Positions 1-13,321 of a DNA stretch of 64,000 bases are shown piece by piece (the stretch's first letter is position 1; every line of letters starts with the position of its first letter). The notes beneath the pieces are model-generated. The model saw only the letters and a program-made list of their open reading frames with translations. It had not been told where the DNA came from and did not search any database. Source of the stretch: Beroe ovata (Eukaryota; Ctenophora; Nuda; Beroida; Beroidae). Both the position numbers and the translations under genes were made by a program. The stretch is from contig CAMPET010000018.1 in NCBI GenBank assembly GCA_946803715.1, positions 273,526-337,525 on the forward strand, given 5' to 3'.

Positions 1-3000
1 GGAACTATCTGTAGCACCGGAAGATCGGACACTCTTTAGTTCTGTCTGGAGTTCCTGGATCTGGTCTCTGTTCATGGCAAGTTCGGTAGAGTGGTCATTG
101 TGAAGAGAAGCGGTTTCATAATCCGTCATCTTGTCTAGGGATGATGCCAACTCGTTTTCCAGGTTTGTTATTTCTTCCTGTAGTCTCACAACCTGACAAG
201 GACGGATTCATTCAATTGTACGCTTCAATCTTGAGAAATGTGACAACCTTGAACCTTGACTAGTGATACCAACCTCTGTTGACTTGTCACTTTTTAGCGA
301 GTGTATCTCCGCCTTCAGTTCTTTTATTTCCCGACTTAGCCCCTCTTTCTCACTTGATAAAGTCTGGGGATAGTTTTGACACCGTTAATAGTGCGATAAT
401 TGCAACGAAACGTGGACTTATTCCCAGGATTTCAGCTTCCTTACCTCGGCCACCTCAGTTAGTCTAGCTTCAAACGTTAGTTTCTCTTGTTCGGCAGCTC
501 TGACCTTCTCAGCTAACTCGTTACGTTCTTTCTCACTCTAGAAAGGAGAATACAATCATGAACTCACCGAATCACGAACTCACCCAATCATGAACTCACC
601 CAATCATGTGACCATAAATTTCATTAATCATTTCTGTGGTTCCTATTTGAATTACGTCATTACCTGTTCGTGGAGTTTCTTGAGTTGCTCGTATTGTTCG
701 GATGACGCCGTCGCACTTCCTCGTCGTGGTGTCTGATGAGAGACGGGTGTCAGAGAGTAATTGATAGTGCAGAAGCGAAAATGGTTGTGGCCTGCGTTAT
801 CAGGGATATTCAACAAATAACACGTACACGCAAACTGTTATGTTAGGTATCGCGTATAACAAGTATCTAGTCAGCAAACACTGAGACGACGGGAACAATG
901 GTAAATAGGCTACGACAGAGAAATATAAACTAGGTAGTGGTTATGTATGATTGAAATGTCACATTTTTTCAACAATCAAACACGAAATGACACGATACAA
1001 CTGATTGGGAATAGTTCCCTCTGTTTACTAACACAAATCCGGTCCCTCACATCACTCCGCATTCCGGCAGGGACTTGAATTGGGGACTTGAAAGCCTCGA
1101 AAAGGGACGCTATCTTCTCCAACTTTTGTCGGTCGTCCGGTGCGAGAGAAGACAGATCCTCATCGGGACGGGAGCGGGACGGCACGGCTCTGTCCAGTGA
1201 GACACAGGACGAGGAGTTCCGGGGACGGAGACCTCTAATACGGGACGCGGTGATAGCATTCCCGCCACGTGGACATGAGGTGGGACCATTGGAGGGAGTG
1301 CTCCTTCGACCAGGCAACGTCCACTTTTTGATGTTCTGTCGTACGAAGGAGGGGTCGTCTTGAGGTGGAGTTTTGGACTTCATGAACTTACTTGCTATGA
1401 CGTCAGATATTTCTGTACTCTGTCTCCGGTTTGAGAAATCTGGTATCATGTTATCTTCTTTGCTAGGAACTCTCACGCGAGATGTGAGTGATGATGCGCT
1501 GGGGGCAGGAGATGGAGAGGTGACACAATCTGACAATGCCTCCTCAAACAAATCAGGGGTCTCCATGGCAATCAGAGACCGGGGTGGACCACAGCTCTGT
1601 TCATCGTCTGACACAGCCTCGGTGAGAGTGTGGTCCAGATCAGAAGATGGTGTGGGAGAAATGGGAGACGAGGAGGAGATGAAGTCAGGGGGCAGGAATC
1701 CTCCAGCAGAGCAGACAGATGTAGGAGAGTCAGGGGACGATGGTAAGTGGGGGTGCGACTGTGCCCTAGGTAGAAGCTACACACATGTTACACAATAGTA
1801 TAGAACTGCCATGGTTACGCGAGAATTAATCCAATCGTGAAATTTACTGCTCACAATGAGTGGAGAGTTGTATTACATAATCGTGTCTCAAATATTGATA
1901 TCTGCTCCCTAGCCTTCAGATTACAAGTGCCAGGTGGAACAATATGTGAGATGAGGAGACTTACAGCTGGTTTGGAAGGCCCATTCCGAGCTGGGGTGCT
2001 CTTCACTTCATTGAGTCGTTGCTGAAGATCGCCGATATTCTTCTGCATCGTTTCCAAATCCCTTGTCTGAAACAATCAGAAATCAGATCTCTGGTATCAT
2101 TGTGGAGCAGTCACAAATACTTTGAATCACGCTAAAATATGCACCGATAACATTCCTTAACGCTAATGAAACATCTATTTATATTATTCAGTCTAGCAAG
2201 GAGCAAACCTTGCTGAGTATCCCAGATAGAGAACTCTTGACACCGGGCGTGGGAACTGGTGTACGGTTGACAAAGTCCGGCTTCATTACGTCATCACTGG
2301 TCACTTTACTGGATTTCCGGGGAGTCTCGTACGACGCCAGGGAGGAGGATGAGGTCACCGGACTGTCCACCATCTGTATCTTGGTGGCTTGGGCAAATAG
2401 TCCATAACCGGGGTCGCAGGTGAAATATCTGGGGGAAATGAAGTATGTCAGATGAACATACCAAGACCATATCAACAACAGTAATGCGAGTTGAATATTG
2501 ATTACTGAAGAAGTAAACTTACCTGTCTCCCTTGACAGATCCATCATTCTTGCCGTCACAAGTGTCAAGAGCTACACCAGCCCACACCCCCTTAGCAAAC
2601 TTGGTTAACCCCACAAACAGCAGTGTGCCCTGTTTAGCCCCGTTAACAATACACTTCGCTCCTATTTTCAACCCGAACTTTGCCTCGTAATCCACTCGTG
2701 AGATATCCACTTGAGACGGGGTTCGCATTGGCCGCATAACTTGGTGATCCGAGTTCTGAGCGTGGCCCTTCGACATTTGAGACAGTTTTTCCGGCTTGCA
2801 GAAAAGTCCGTGGTTCGCTTTACACTCGAAATACCGGACACCCTTAACCTCGCCGTCGTTTTTTCCTTGTTCAGTGTCTAACTCCACACCCACCCAGATT
2901 CCCTTGGCAAACTGTGGCTCCCCATAAAACCTCACAGTTCCCTCCAAATTAGTGTCCCTTGTCACAACTTTTGTTCCGAGTTTGAGTGGAACGAGGTCAC

Positions 3001-3736
3001 TGACAGAAGCGCTGCTCTCTGATCTTGATAACCCTGAAGAAAATGGGTCACAGCACAAAAGCTAGCTAACCGTTACAATGAGAAAAAACTCATGTGCGCG
3101 CAGCACGCGCGCCAAATGAAAGCGTTGAGAATGCCTATAGGAGTGCCTTACCGGCATTCTTGTAGATCTCGCGCGTTCCCTAACTAATTTAAGAAGACCC
3201 TTTCGAGGGGAAAATATGCATAGTTCTCTAAATACTCCAAATTTAGACGTACGTGGCATATGCTAATGAACGTTTTAAATCCTATTGTCCATGCAGAAAT
3301 ATGCAACCATGTGATGAATGGGATAATATGACTGTGAGTAGGAGAAGAGCAGTTACACGCGCCTATCTGACTATCAACAGCGGACATGTGGAATCTACGC
3401 TTATTTAGCGGAATTTAGTGGAATTTAGTGGAATTTAGCGCTGAGTGACGAATTTCGAGAATGATAAATCAAATGCTTATTTGTTTTCGTAGAGTTGGAG
3501 TGACATGAGGTCTAACCTGATAGCGAAGTGCTGGATCCCGATAGTTTGAGAGTTCCACGTGATGCAGATCTGGATATCTGTTCCCTACTCCCTGACTTAG
3601 CAGGTACTATCCGCGTGGTAGAGGGCGTTTTGCTCAGGTTAGTCCCTGTTGTTGGGGGTTTTATCAGCCCAGACTTCTTGATGGGCGCAGGGCGGGCCAA
3701 CCCTCGGGTGAGAGGCGCCTTCAGGCCCGTCGACAT
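1..3736 (-). CDS. CLIP1: CLIP-170-like CAP-Gly microtubule plus-end tracking protein, 3' part off window
   Basis: Nine phase-compatible exons on the minus strand: 3736-3517, 3033-2523, 2428-2209, 2066-1965, 1776-1033, 732-664, 537-445, 363-274 and 192 to beyond base 1. The visible protein is about 747 residues. It starts with a basic Ser/Pro-rich head, then CAP-Gly 1 (about residues 88-155) and CAP-Gly 2 (about 200-262), each with the GKNDG motif that binds EB1 and tubulin tails. A Ser/Pro-rich linker follows (exon 5, with proline-directed sites), then heptad-rich coiled coil in exons 6-9. Family knowledge: CLIP-170 dimerises through this coiled coil and tracks growing microtubule ends; its zinc knuckles are C-terminal and would lie off the left edge. 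The start is the first ATG after a 3' splice site at 3752. Exon 5's donor (GTTAGT at 1032) is the weakest junction. The order and spacing of the two CAP-Gly domains fit CLIP1/CLIP2/CLIP-190 rather than dynactin p150 or tubulin cofactors. Confidence 0.9.
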
Positions 3737-3790
3737 GGTCTACTACATGAACTGGGTGTGGTGTGCGTAGGTTAGTATTTAGTATAATAC

Positions 3791-3838
3791 TGTGTGTGTG
3801 ATGTGTGTATGTGTGTGTGTGTGTNGTGTGTGTGTGGT
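3791..3838. repeat. GT/TG microsatellite
   Basis: Near-pure TG dinucleotide run with one unresolved base (N at 3825). It lies about 40-90 bp upstream of the 3' splice site preceding the CLIP start codon, inside the presumed 5' flank. Confidence 0.9.
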
Positions 3839-5400
3839 GTGCATTGGTTAGTATAGCTGTTAAGTGTATGGTCCGCTACGTTGTTTACGGGTGGGCATCG
3901 GTTAGCATAACAGTCCGCTACTATTGGTTGGGGTTGGGACTCTCTGTAGTGGACCATAGTGTGTGTGGTGTGCAATGCTAGTAAGAAGTCCCTTAACTGC
4001 AAGGTATTTGGAGAACAGTTGACACACTTTACGAACGACAGCACTACTCTCCAACACAGCTCCTCGTTATGTACCAGGTATTTACAACAAATACTACGTC
4101 AATAATAACGACTGAACAACCACACTACCATCACAACTCCACAGAGTACAGACTGTGACATCGCGAGAGAGACAATGACTATGTGAGAGAGAGCACAATG
4201 ATATAAAAACCGATGTAAAACAATGTTCCGATGTTGAGAGAAAGGTGGCCCATCATGTAGCAGTAGCAATGAGTGGTGTGTGTGTGGTAATACAGAACGA
4301 CGTAACTTGATATTTTGTGAGTGTGTGTTTGTGTGTCTGTGAATGACTGTTTGTGTGTGTCTGTGTGGTGGCTGAATGTGTTTGTTTGCGTATAGGACGA
4401 TTGTTGAACATGGTAGCAATGCGTTGATGTGACCGGCAACAAGTAAAATAAAGCTCACAAAATGCTAACACGCTCGTCGCTCAACAGAAACAGGACATAA
4501 GAATGAACAGAGTCAATGGGTGATATATAGGAAGCTATTTCTTAACAGTGAATACAAGACTATCTCAAAGTCAAGTGGTCAGCTGTCAAAACAACATGAT
4601 GTCCGGGTTGAATATCAAATCATACTGTGACTTAATCAGGAAATTTCTCTGAGATGAAATCAGTCACGAATCACGATAGTGCATTGAACCTGAGCCAAGT
4701 CTACATTCTTATGACACACCTCGTGATAGCAAACGCAAAATCAGCAAGAATAAGAGCCTACCAGTGAAGGTATGTAAATATAGGTCAAACATCAACACCA
4801 AAGTTTTAAAATGCTAGGTACATTAACACGGGGCTGTTAGCACATTGCTGTATGAGGCAGTCTTATGTTAATGTTACACAGTACAAAAACACACCTTCAG
4901 ACATTCAAGCGTCGTTTTGGTAAGAATAGCGTCCAAGATTCTCTTGAACAACTTAGGAAAAGAGGGCATTAAATGCTTCACGACTAAGGATACAAATCCA
5001 CAAGATCTGACATACCATCCTTTAGTGCAGCCATCCGCTGTAAGCATATCAACGCTTCACACCTCATGACAATGAACAAATTCTACACAAGAACTGCTAA
5101 GTATGCACTTCTCTCAAAGTCTCAAGGAGCTTGCTATGTAGTTTAACACAGAGGGCAATAAAGAGGATTGTGCTCCATGCTACTGAATTGTGGAGTCATG
5201 TGATGTTTGGTCATGTGACTAACAGAAATAATTGCAAGCATAAGGCGTTTCATTCTTCTGAACATATTAGAAACCAGTACAAGAAGCAGGTCGGATGTGT
5301 AAGCAGTGATAATAACTAAAGGATCAAACAGTGAAATTAATGGGTCCATGTGAAACGAGCTTTTTTGGAGAACTCAATAAAACAACTTAAATTCATATAT
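3839..5400. other. Intergenic region between CLIP 5' end and RPS18 3' end
   Basis: No convincing coding exon on either strand. The minus-strand open frames at 4099-4471 are His/Thr-rich translations of TG-rich low-complexity sequence. This interval should hold the CLIP promoter (CLIP is transcribed leftward), but I cannot point to a specific element. Confidence 0.6.
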
Positions 5401-5421
5401 AATAAAAATGATTCAAGACAT

Positions 5422-5880
5422 TTATTTCTTCTTGGCAACACCAACAGTCCTTCCCTTCCTTCCAGTGGTCTTGGTATGCTGTCCTCTTACTCTCAAACCC
5501 CAGTAGTGTCTGAGTCCCCTGTGAGACCTGATTTTCTTCAGTCTTTCAAGATCTTCTCTGAGTTTGTTATCCAGCTGGTTACTGAGAACTTGAGAATACT
5601 TGCCATCCTTAATGTCCTTCTTTCTGTTCAGAAAGTAGTCAGGGATCTTGTAATCCTGGGGGTTCTGGATAATCTCCATGATCCTCTCAAGTTCTGCTTC
5701 AGTGATCTCACCAGCCCTCTTTGTGATGTCAATATCAGCTTTTTTCAATACAATGTTACTGTACCGTCTTCCGACACCTTTAATTGATGTGAGAGCATAC
5801 ATTATCTTTTCTTTGCCATCAATATTTGTATTCAACACTCGAAGAATATGCTGGAACTCAGATGATATCAACAATGACAT
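5422..5880 (-). CDS. RPS18: 40S ribosomal protein S18 (uS13), intronless CDS
   Basis: A 152-residue frame, exactly the animal RPS18 length, colinear with it from MSLLI to the C-terminal VGVAKKK. Family hallmarks visible include [14 protein letters not shown] near the N terminus, the KGVGRRY helix-two-turn-helix segment, and [18 protein letters not shown] near the C terminus. uS13 sits in the head of the small subunit and contacts the P-site tRNA and the intersubunit bridge. The coding exon is uninterrupted. A clear 3' splice site (pyrimidine tract then CAG at 5896-5894) lies 13 nt before the ATG, so the mRNA probably has a spliced 5' end. The stop codon overlaps an AATAAA poly(A) hexamer. The tract is normal coding sequence without lesions, so a processed pseudogene is unlikely. 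Confidence 0.97.
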   Translation of the reverse strand: MSLLISSEFQHILRVLNTNIDGKEKIMYALTSIKGVGRRYSNIVLKKADIDITKRAGEITEAELERIMEIIQNPQDYKIPDYFLNRKKDIKDGKYSQVLSNQLDNKLREDLERLKKIRSHRGLRHYWGLRVRGQHTKTTGRKGRTVGVAKKK

Positions 5881-5893
5881 GGCCTCAGTTGAT

Positions 5894-6344
5894 CTGGCAA
5901 TTGAGAAAATAGTTAATCAATAAATGGACATTGGACATTTTTAACAATCAACTGTCACAGCAATAAATAATCAAAATAAGTAATAATATAACAATCTTCT
6001 CTACAATATAGCACTTTATCTAAGTTCTTGAATTGGATTGAATTATATATTTTACAGCACAATTATCAAAATTTTCTTCAATTATAGAAGACATCACTTG
6101 GGTTGTGCTTATCCCTTTTTTTACCCCCTTACCCCAGTTTTTAATTAAGATAATAGACAACCTTTTTGACAGAAGATTTACTTGACATATATTGCTACGT
6201 TTTGACCTGGTAGTGTCATTGAAATGCAGCCTGGCCTTGTTAAGTCAGAAAACTACAGCTTAACAATGACCAACTGCAACTTAAGTATTTCATGAACTAT
6301 ATGATTAGATATGCTATAATTATTCCTTTATTGGGTGACTATCT
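5894..6344. other. AT-rich RPS18 upstream region
   Basis: Very AT-rich sequence with no open frame of interest. It is the 5' flank of RPS18, which reads leftward. No TATA box or other site can be assigned with confidence. Confidence 0.5.
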
Positions 6345-6865
6345 TATATTCAGACACAACGAAGTTAGAGACACAAATGCTGCGTTTCTTAGAGAAGTCT
6401 GTCATGACCAAACACAAGCTGATCCCCATTGACTCTTCTGAGTCAGTCCCAGGGAATGTGGTGGAGAGAGCTTGTCTCAACATATCTGCTTGAAGGTTGT
6501 GGGGACCCATCCAGAGGACAATGTTTGATGTCAGGATCTTTCATCCAAACGCTGACTCCTACAAAGACCGGGACATCAAATCAGTCTATGCTCAGCACAA
6601 GAATGCGAAGAAGAAAGAGTATGAACAGTGAGACATCCAGGTAGAGAAGTGCAGCTTCACACCTCTCATGTATAGCACATCAGGAGGAATGGCTCTGCAA
6701 GCTCAAGCCTTCCATAAGAAGAAAGCAGTACTTGTTGCAGGGAAAACGAACGAGGAATATCATGATATAATCTGTTTGATGCAAACAAAACTATCATTTG
6801 AACTCTGGAAAAGTGTATTGGTGTCAGTCAGAGGATCCCGGGCAAATCCTTTTGTGATCGTGTAG
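6345..6865 (+). pseudogene. Decayed C-terminal fragment of a reverse-transcriptase-type retroelement ORF
   Basis: Three pieces read in order: RHNEVRDTNAAFLREVCHD (about 6353-6430), then after a frame change a piece with FDVRIFHPNADSY (about 6510-6630), then after an in-frame TGA a piece with CSFTPLMYSTSGGM and LSFELWKSVLVSVRG (to about 6840). In order and wording this resembles the segment downstream of the polymerase domain in many metazoan retroelement ORFs, where a conserved basic/aromatic helix follows a TSGGM motif. That match is from memory, not from a search. The copy has at least two in-frame TGA codons and one frameshift and lacks the polymerase domain, so it is a dead, truncated insertion. 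It lies between RPS18 and the RhoGEF. Confidence 0.65.
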
Positions 6866-7290
6866 TGCCAATTTGCGGTATTTCATTCTATCTCATTCTA
6901 GACAGGATGAAGGGAGGTGACAGATTTTCCTAACCTAGAACCGTGCTGGCAATTGGCAGTTTTGTTTCGTTTCATTTATTCTTCATTGTTCGGGCACATT
7001 GTATTGAATAATGTATTTGATTATGTGTTCTATTTATTGATTAGACAGTGAATATCTTGCTTTATTGGGAGGCCTTGTTAAACAGCCTAAAAGATTGGAT
7101 TGATTAAGTGCTCTCCCTCAGCACAACATACATGGAAGTGCCTTTTTATATATGTTCATTGATTATAGGCTGTAAAATATAACTGAATTCAATTCAAACT
7201 TGAAAAGTTCAATTCCAGGAATTGCACCTTTGGTTTTGACAATACTCAGCACTCCAAATAATGGAGCTTCCACATAGTAGTCCACATTGC

Positions 7291-7381
7291 CTTTTTTCCC
7301 TACGGTTGGCGCCAACCAATTGTTATTCTGACCTTGCCAGGGATAAAAACCTCCCAGTGAGGGTAGGGAGAAATCCTACAA
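7291..7381 (-). repeat. Degenerate copy of the TTGTAGGATTT inverted-repeat element
   Basis: The right half (TTGCCAGGGATAAAA, then GAGGGTAGGGAGAAATCCTACAA in pieces) matches the reverse complement of the better-preserved element at 53853-53957. The left arm is decayed, retaining only TTTTTTCCCTACGG. Interpreted as an old MITE-like insertion. Confidence 0.55.
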
Positions 7382-7810
7382 TGCACAAACATTGCCTAAA
7401 ATGTGGGAACTAATGTTGGAACAAGTTTAGAACAACTTAAAACATTTTTAAACTTTACACTACTTTGTACAATCAAATTTGAAATGTTGGAGTGGAACAC
7501 TTTCATCATTTCATGACAGACCCTGGCAACGGGAATCCAAATTGTTTACCAGTTTGACAAAATTGAATGTTGAACTGTTCCCACTTCGCGTGATCCAACT
7601 TGGCGTGTTCCCGCGCTGCGTGACCCAAATACTCCGCGCGTCGCTACGACTTTTCAGTTCACTGAGTAGAATAGGGGCGCGCAACGTGTGCACAACTTGG
7701 CGTTCACAAAATAGCATGGGGGTCGCATGTCCATATATATACAACCCTGGTTTCGCGCGCGGCGCGCGGCTGACGCTCGTCGCATAACTTCTGTCTTCTA
7801 GGCTCGTGAT

Positions 7811-7940
7811 TGTCGATCGATGATAGACCCTGTCGAGAATTTCGTTTTGCGCGCGCGCGGCGCAAACTTATTCTTGCTTATTCTTGCTGACGCAAGCCGC
7901 TTCGCGGCTTGCATCAGCGGTCTAGCATCGCCAGACAAGG
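7811..7940 (+). repeat. GC-rich dispersed repeat with internal hairpin, copy 1
   Basis: Contains TGTCGATCGATGATAGACC, an all-CG run, a GCAAACTTATTC box and the hairpin AAGCCGCTTCGCGGCTT, then GCATCAGCGGTCTAGCATCG. The same ordered blocks recur in opposite orientation around 53734-53850 and again in partial copies to about 54490, so this is a dispersed family rather than random CG sequence. Confidence 0.7.
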
Positions 7941-8523
7941 CTCGTGATAGCAAGTGTAAGGTTCAGAGTGCCCAGGCAACATGAGGCGCCGCGCATTGTG
8001 CACACATGATGAACACACTGCACCAGTGAAAGCGCGCGCTCGGACCTTAAGAACTTTAATCCAAATCTCATTTGCCTGACGATCGCGGTGCCATGCTAAG
8101 CCTTATGCCCAGCTGTAGCTACTAGCTAGCTAGGCTGACGCGAGCTGCAAGAGAAAAATTTGCGGCGCGCGCGGCGCGCAACGAAATTGCGTGTTGTCTG
8201 GCGCCGCGCGGTGATGCAATGCCAAATTTGTCAGACTTGATCTGATTTCAGTTTCTCGCAGTGTTGTAAAGTTTTAAACTTTACAACACTACTTTATACA
8301 ATCAAATTTGAGGTGACTGAAGATGATGTTGTACATTGAAAGTATTTTCTCCAATTAAAGAGTAACCACGGTTTCAATTGTCTGAGTTCGCAATCAGAGG
8401 AATACCAGATATTTCCTTCAAATTCTTAGTACCTATGCGACTCTTAAATATGACCCCTCTCCAAATGTTAGTGGTAATATCATTCATAATATTTAGGAAT
8501 GATATGAGGTGGAGAGTCATCTC

Positions 8524-10771
8524 ATGAACAGACTGAAATGGCAAGGAGTGTATGATATACTTGACATTTTACTTCATAACTTTGCTATATTACCAGGTAG
8601 GTATTGTCAGTAGTCACATTAAATTGCTGCCCAATGAGCTTGATCATATAATATACCAAACAAATCTTTGCTGACTACTGCTGAATACTCAGGCTTGCGA
8701 GATGAGGAAGGAAGGGATTTGTTAATATTTCCTGTCCCTAACAAAGATGTGACCCCAACATATGATGAAATTTCTATTGTCTGTAATTACCTTATAACTA
8801 TCCCAAAGTAAGTTTTGTGGCTGAATAGCACTTGATTCTGTTTCATGTGATTGCAGGTTCTTAAATGTAATATTTCACCTGATATCCTAACAGGAGGAGT
8901 GTTTTGAATCGAGGACTTGTTGTTCTGATAGATACTTATGATGCTGATTCAGATAGACTGTCAGATATATTTATGTTTCTTTGCCAGCTCCAGGTTGATG
9001 CCTCCTAACTTTCACAGGATTCTATTATCTAAACTTCCAATATGTTCACAATGTATTTGATCAACAGAGTTCACTAATGTAACTAATCAATTTCTAGGCA
9101 ACAGTCCCAGGATGTATTGTTGTTATTCACCTCATAAGTCCTCTGGAAAATGAAAAGGAAGTGCTTCTCCATTTCAGAAATGTGAATCCTTACCTTGGAA
9201 TAGAGGTGCAATAACCAGCTTCCTTCTTACAAGCTTGAATACTATTTTCAAAGGAGCAATTATTATGCTGAAGATGATTGAAAATTAACTCAGGTCCTGT
9301 GCACTTCTATAGAAAATCTGGTGAATGTCATTCCTGCCTCATCCCTTCCCACTTCCCTCGGGGGTCAAGTTTGTTATGATAATGACTCCTGGATCAAGTT
9401 CAGATGTGTAAGTTATCACTATAATCATCAATTCAAGTGATTATCAATCAGTGAAAGCCTGCTTTCACATACTTTATGCTTTACAACACCACCATGCATG
9501 AGAACTGAAATCAAAATTTTAAACCACGTTTACGTTGAATTACGTCATGGCAAATGGGTATCTCATGAAGTGACAAATTGCAGGTCAACCGTAATCCTGT
9601 ACTGAGCATGACGGTTATCATCAGAACGCACACTGACACCAATCTTAACACTTCATATCCTTTGATTCCCACATGTCACCAGCATAAGCATTATAAGTAC
9701 CTATAAGATAATGACATATCATGTCATGAAATTTACTATTGGTACCTCCACACGTTACCATGGAGATTATACCGGTTCACTAGGTCCTGTAATTAGATCT
9801 GACATGAGAAAGTGGTGTGGTAATTAAACAATATTTAACAAGTGGTGTGTTTGTGATTTCGTTGCTTGGTACCTTTAATACCTCGAATATCAAAAGAGTA
9901 ATTTAGCTGACTTGGTGCGTGTTTCTTTTGTCGTGTGGTGTTAGACATATTTCTAGACATTGTTAGATATAGTTCTAGTCATGTATAAATTTTGACAATG
10001 ACAGTCTGGTTGCCCCCTAGAAAATATTGAGTATTTGTTATCAACTCGCCAGCCGGAAGCAGAACTCTTCATATATATGACACCCTCTATTTGCAATCAT
10101 CTACCACTTCTATTTTGACTTTGTGATGTCACGCCAAGGCATGACACTGACAACGATTCAGCATTTAGATATAGACACCGTCCATGTATAAAGTAGAGTC
10201 TCGAGAATTCATCACCCTTATATACCACATTGGTCACGTGTGACAATGTCACGTGAGGGAAGTCACGTGTTTTTGTGTGTCCCTCACAACTCTCAGGGTT
10301 ACCATAGCAACAGATTGTGCTTGTCACCATCTTGGATTGTTAGTAGAGCGTGTACAGACTCACTCTTCCCCACTGTGATATGTGTATTCGTGGCACAGAT
10401 TGGCATGTAATTAGGAACGTGAAACGTGTGATTGCTTTTCTCTTGCACTATTTATGATTTGTGTTGAGTCTTTTCCCTATGAATTATTCTTATTTCCAAT
10501 GGCTGACCTGTGTGTGACTATCAACTATGACCTTGGCTCGATGCCAGTATTGCTGTCTCTCACGCTTCAAAGACCTGTCCATTTCCGCGTCACATTAGCA
10601 GATGTTCCATATGACCTCGACTCAGACGTTCGATATACCTTTTATAGTATCCGTCCAATAAAGTATGAAGATCTTTCAACCTGCCGGCGTTTATTATTGC
10701 CTGTTATTGAAGGAGATTTTCCATGTTAGGCATTATTGATGTGGTGAGGTGTTAGTAGGTTCAGTACAATT

Positions 10772-10802
<31 letters not shown>

Positions 10803-13290
10803 GTTCAGGTGTATTTCATTTTGTGTACTGTCTGTCTGTTTGTGTGTATGTGTGTTTGTGTGTGGGTGTGTGTGTGTCTGATTATAGTTGCCCACTTACC
10901 TCTATTCTCACGAGAAATAACACACATCATCCTGTTAAACACAGCCGGATGTCCTGTGTGATTGAAGCCCCCTGATCATCACAATTTTGAGATCGCACTC
11001 TCAGTCACAGATAACGAATTCTGTGCATCTCAACGCAGACACATGCGCTAAGTTCTTCCACCCTAAGTTCAGCCAATAAGGAGACAGCATGCATGTCACG
11101 TGACACAACCGACCAATGGCGGACCAGCATGGTCATCACGTGACAATGCACAGTGAGACACGGCAGACAAAATGTTTGTCATGCTTCTGCACTAGATTGT
11201 AACGATCGTGTAAATTCTCGCGATACTACGTACTTCGGTTAGTTACTACGTCGTTACGTTACTTCATTTGACAGGATTATAGTACTTTGTCTGACTTGAG
11301 TTATATTTACGCCGTTATTTTGAGGCAATATTGACTCCTCTCAGCCGATTCCCCTCGCAATTTCGCATATTATATATTTGGCATAACATTGCTTGAAATA
11401 AAATAACTTAGATCCGGTCATCTGATTCCAAGGTATCTTTGACCCTCTATCTTGTTGTGCTGTTTAATGTTGCTTCTTGCCAGCGATAACGTCCAGTCTA
11501 TCGGCAATTGAAAACCTTGCCTATTCTCGTTTTCTGAAATAATTAAGCAATAGGAGGCATGATCGATGAGCAATGTAAGGCATGGTTGATGAAGGTACAC
11601 TTGCCTGATAACAGCACCTGCGATACCCCACCAGTCACTACCACCTGTTTATATGACACTCGCCCGGAGTTGATACCCCACCAGTCACTACCACCTGTTT
11701 ATATGACACACACACCCGGAGTGTGCTGCCAGTGCTGCCGCGTTCTGTCGCTCACTGTCTGATGATAACCTGTGTTATTAGGGTATCATGTTACACTATA
11801 CAGTGAATCACGATTAAAACCAAATCCGATATTTAAACACGACGTATATCGCATTTGCCGCCCCCACGCAAAAAAACACCATATACATGTTTTGATTCTT
11901 ATCCTTCCTTCGGTTAGGTATATTGTCATCTGCCAAACTTGCGTAGCTGAGGTCTTATCGAATTTGCAATTTTGGCGTTATTTCCATTTTGAAGATTCTA
12001 ATGGAACAGACGGTTCCAAACTGCAAAATTATAGAGATCCATTCTCATGCAAGCATTAATTATTTGAACATAATATGTCTCCGCCTTGCGTCAGCTCTTG
12101 TTATGATTGTGTGTTTTGCCTCGTTTCTCGAGTTGTGCTGATGACGTCATCGCTTAGTCAAACACGAGGAGAATGATTCACTTCAAAACAAACTCACCCA
12201 TTAACATGATTATCATTGTGAATTGTCTCATTCTTGAATGACAGCACATCATTTTCCATTGCTTACATGAGTTTGATATCAGGCAACTGTATTTCATGAG
12301 TGATGAATGATGATGGATGTTTGGGTATATCGATTTAACGGTCGAGATTGTATGCTTGTTGAAGGGCATAAGATAATTTGCATAATTATTATCGCAAAGA
12401 GGGATATGGCATGTAATTGTGAGTAATTTCTAGTCAATGGTCAAAAAATTGAACTAAAATAGTACTCTATTATTATCTTTAGGTTGACTTCACCGTGCTT
12501 TTTAACTTGGCTTTACCTGCAGTTCCAATACCTGATCAATGGTTTTGTCGACTACTCCCGCCACTATAATTGAGACGAGACACTAATTTAATTAACTCAT
12601 TACCACCTCATTAGCTCGCCCCTCCCGCAGTATCTGAGTAGTCTGACATCTGAAGCAATATGTGTTTTATAACATGCATCCCCCCTTCGCACGCAACTAC
12701 AGTATTCCTGTAGTATTACAACTGTTTGTATTATCCATGTACGGATGTTTGTGTGTGGTCACACATTTATTTGTGCCTCGAGCAGCAAGCAATATCTAGA
12801 GTTGTGTATCTCGATATAATGTGTCTCACTGTATCATTCACTAGTAGCTCGCTACATGTGCGCGCGCGCGCTACCAGGGGGTGGTGTCCGCTGTGATTAC
12901 ACATGTCCTACTGCTACCATCGCTGCCGTGCTGTGACTTCATTTTACTCCTTACGATTGTTATTACACGCCTATATACAGATTATTGCTACTTCAGACTT
13001 ATTAAAGCTGAGCAACTCTTTCATATTATTGGTTATTGCTTGTCGATCGTTCAAATTTGTCGCTGAAATTCTAAACATTTCTCTCAGTATTGTCGCTATT
13101 CGCACTGTCTCGAGTTTGCAGTGTTCAACACCCTATATTCCTCTGATTATGTCTATCTGTGTGTCACGCCTGTGTAGCACTGATCCATTATCGGACAAAA
13201 CAGGACGTATAATAGGTAGTGATGTCGTTACTATGGCTACCAAGCTATTAAGTGATTAACCCCTTGGAGCAAATGTCCATTATACAGTTG

Positions 13291-13321
<31 letters not shown>

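Larger units (their letters stand above)
6866..8496. other. Intergenic, repeat-bearing region upstream of the RhoGEF
   Basis: No credible exon. It contains a MITE-like remnant (7291-7381) and a GC-rich palindromic repeat copy (7811-7940), with further CG-rich debris to about 8230. The short opposing frames at 7479-7787 and 7511-7744 are translations of this repeat. Confidence 0.55.

Noticed and set aside
4099-4471. Overlapping minus-strand frames rich in His and Thr
   Set aside because: Produced by TG-rich low-complexity sequence read in three frames.
9584-9706. Terminal exon ending a SEC14-only protein
   Set aside because: Open in phase 0 but lacks family similarity and a poly(A) signal; the 13586 microexon gives a better continuation.
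10454-10729. 91-residue frame with PVHFRVTLADVPYDLDSD
   Set aside because: Lies inside the large RhoGEF intron, has no splice context and no recognisable family; kept only as a remote possibility.
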